A stretch of 22,156 nt of DNA from Bacillota bacterium (lineage in GTDB: Bacteria > Bacillota_A > Clostridia > Lachnospirales > Lachnospiraceae), in the NCBI GenBank assembly GCA_023443925.1, contig JAEZSL010000259.1, positions 1 through 22,156 on the forward strand, read 5' to 3'. Below the pieces are notes generated by a model. It was not told the origin of the DNA. It ran no database searches and saw only the letters and a list, made by a program, of their open reading frames with translations. The translations under genes were made by a program, and so were the position numbers. Below are positions 20,578-22,156 of the stretch, one piece after another. The first letter of the stretch is position 1. Each line of letters opens with the position of its first letter.

Positions 20578-22156
20578 GTGAACGAATATGCAATATATCT
20601 TAGAAAATCCAGAGCTGACATAGAAGCCGAAGCCCATGGTGAAGGTGAAACTCTCCTGCGTCATGAGAAAACACTTTTAGATATGGCCAGAAAGCTTAAT
20701 CTAAATATAACCGAAATCTATCGGGAAATCGTATCCGGTGAAACCATTGCTGCCAGACCGGTGATGCAGCTGCTGCTCTCAGAAGTGGAACAGGGTAAAT
20801 GGAAAGGTGTCCTCGTTATGGAAGTGGAACGTCTGGCAAGGGGTGATACCATTGATCAGGGGATTGTATCCCAGGCGTTTTAGTTTTCTGGTACCAGAAT
20901 CATAACACCGGTTAAAACCTATGACCCGTCTAACGAATTTGACGAAGAATACTTTGAATTCGGACTCTTTATGAGCCGTAGAGAATTTAAGACAATAAAC
21001 CGCCGTATTCAGCGCGGCCGGATCGCTTCGGTAAAAGAAGGTAAGTATATCTCTTCCGTAGCTCCCTATGGCTATGACCGAATTAAATTAAAAAATGAAA
21101 AAGGCTATAGTCTGAAGGTGAATGAAGAACAGGCAAAAGTTATTCGAATGATTTATAACTGGTATGTCTACGGTGATCTGCTGCCCGATGGTTCTAAGGA
21201 GTTGCTAGGCTGCGTCCGGATTGCAAGAAAGCTGGATGCTATGTCAATTAAACCAATGATTAAGGATACCTGGTCCCGGACTTCTATCAAAGATATTCTG
21301 GAGAACCCGGTATACAATGGTAAGATTCGCTGGCAGCACAGAAAAGAAGTAAAACAGATTAAGAATAATGTAATCACCATCACAAGGCCCAATGCCGAAG
21401 AATACATACTTGTTGATGGAATCCACGAAGCTATAATAGAGGATGAAACCTGGATCAAAGCCCAGGAGATTCTAAAAAAACGTGGCAAGCCTCCCGTCCC
21501 AGGAAGTACTGTACTTAAGAATTCTCTGGCCGGTATTGTTTACTGCGGTAAGTGTGGTACCATGATGACACGACTTGCACCAAATAAGAAGACTGCTTAC
21601 GATACCATGAAGTGTCCCAATATGTACTGTGATAATATCTCATCTCCCCTTAATGTTGTGGAAGATTCCATTATCGATGCATTAGAGGACTGGTTGAACA
21701 ATTTTAAATTTCAATGGAACAGCAAAAAGCAAGATCTGCCTTATGAACAGTCAATTAAAGACAAAGAAGCCATCTTACGTGATCTCACATCCCAGCTAAC
21801 CAAGTTACGGAACCAGCTGGATAAAACCTTTGAATTATTGGAACAGGAAGTTTATACAACCGAAGAATTTCAGGATAGACGTAAGAAGTTAACAGAGCAG
21901 ATTAATACCCTAGAGGATTCGAAGCTTTCTTTGTTAAAAGAATTAAACGCTTTAAAGGAGCAATATAATAACAATGATATCCTGATTCCTAAGATTGAGC
22001 ATCTGTTGGAAGTATATTATAATCTGGAGGATGCCACCTCCCGGAACGAACTTCTTAAGGAAGTTTTAGAAAAAGTGGACTATACCAAAACAGAACCAAA
22101 TAAGAAAGGAAAGCGTGAAAACCGCAATTTTACTATAGATATCTTCCCTAAAACGA
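20578..22156 (+). pseudogene. Large serine recombinase (prophage integrase) interrupted by a TAG codon; 3' end beyond the window
   Basis: The GTG start at 20578 has GAGGTG five bases upstream. The first 101 codons give a resolvase catalytic domain with YLRKSRAD (nucleophile S11), SGETIAARP and VMEVERLARG. Codon 102 is TAG (20881-20883). The same frame is then open to the window edge: FSGTRIITPVKTYDP, a recombinase domain, a zinc ribbon (YCGKCG near codon 322, then CPNMYCDN), and a long coiled coil (about 390-470). Relatives carry Lys or similar at the stop position (SQAFkFSGT), so a single base change from AAG or CAG explains it. Without readthrough the Ser-bearing part is split from the DNA-binding part, and no active enzyme is made. 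It is transcribed outwards, as is usual for an integrase at a prophage end. Confidence 0.85.

Noticed and set aside
1..22156. CRISPR arrays, tRNA genes and insertion sequences
   Set aside because: No regularly spaced direct repeats of CRISPR size, no tRNA-like cloverleaf with CCA end, and no transposase gene were found on either strand by reading.

Overview
The window is one end of an integrated, tailed-phage-type prophage in a low-GC Bacillota host, most likely a Clostridia member of the Lachnospiraceae type. This rests on strong AGGAGG ribosome binding sites, AT-rich codon use, TTGACA-17-TATAAT promoters, Gram-positive LexA boxes, and a PcfJ / PcfK (AcrIIA9-family) / HUH-Rep / RNase H-like set that I associate with Lachnospiraceae mobile elements. 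The species cannot be named from the sequence.

Layout from left to right. (a) 1-4760, minus strand, late region: a lambda-type (GpA) terminase large subunit cut by the window edge, the terminase small subunit, a GC-rich stretch that could hold cos, then a three-gene cargo unit with its own promoter and terminator (GHKL ATPase, STAS-like DUF4325 protein, one-TM protein), then a DUF1492/sigma-region-4-like late regulator and two tiny genes. (b) 4785-5188, plus strand: a small gene whose promoter contains a LexA-like box, ending in a strong terminator. (c) 5260-6862: a single-gene cargo unit, a HEPN-domain protein with C-terminal degenerate repeats. (d) 6929-15384, minus strand, early/replication operon: NdpA-type nucleoid protein, HTH-DUF3850 fusion, a small conserved protein, HNH protein, PcfJ, PcfK/AcrIIA9, RNase H-like protein, HUH Rep, zinc ribbon, a second degenerate HUH-like protein and small early genes. 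A plus-strand short RNA (13677-13740) lies antisense to the rep leader, and a frameshifted small plus-strand gene sits at 14611-14873. (e) 15384-16923, immunity region: a divergent switch with three spaced operator copies, an Xre/CI-type repressor and a membrane-anchored winged-helix protein. (f) 16929-17113: a 37-residue peptide gene behind a promoter with a perfect LexA box. (g) 17447-20170, minus strand: a three-gene operon of cytoplasmic TPR-histidine kinase, receiver-only response regulator and PIN nuclease. (h) 20578 to the right edge: a large serine recombinase (integrase) interrupted by one in-frame TAG.

How it fits together: the repressor would hold the minus-strand early promoter (15423-15451) off through its operators. 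DNA damage could act through LexA at two separate promoters. Early genes would replicate the DNA, with the HUH Rep possibly restrained by an antisense RNA, and the DUF1492 regulator would then switch on packaging genes. Three cargo units (GHKL/STAS/TM, HEPN, TPR-HK/REC/PIN) are separately transcribed, look more AT-rich than the core genes, and sit where prophages carry immunity genes. The TPR-HK/REC/PIN operon is the strongest candidate for an undescribed system: it has the layout of the Detocs defensive two-component system but with a stand-alone PIN nuclease in place of the receiver-fused effector. The interrupted integrase suggests that this prophage may be unable to excise by itself.
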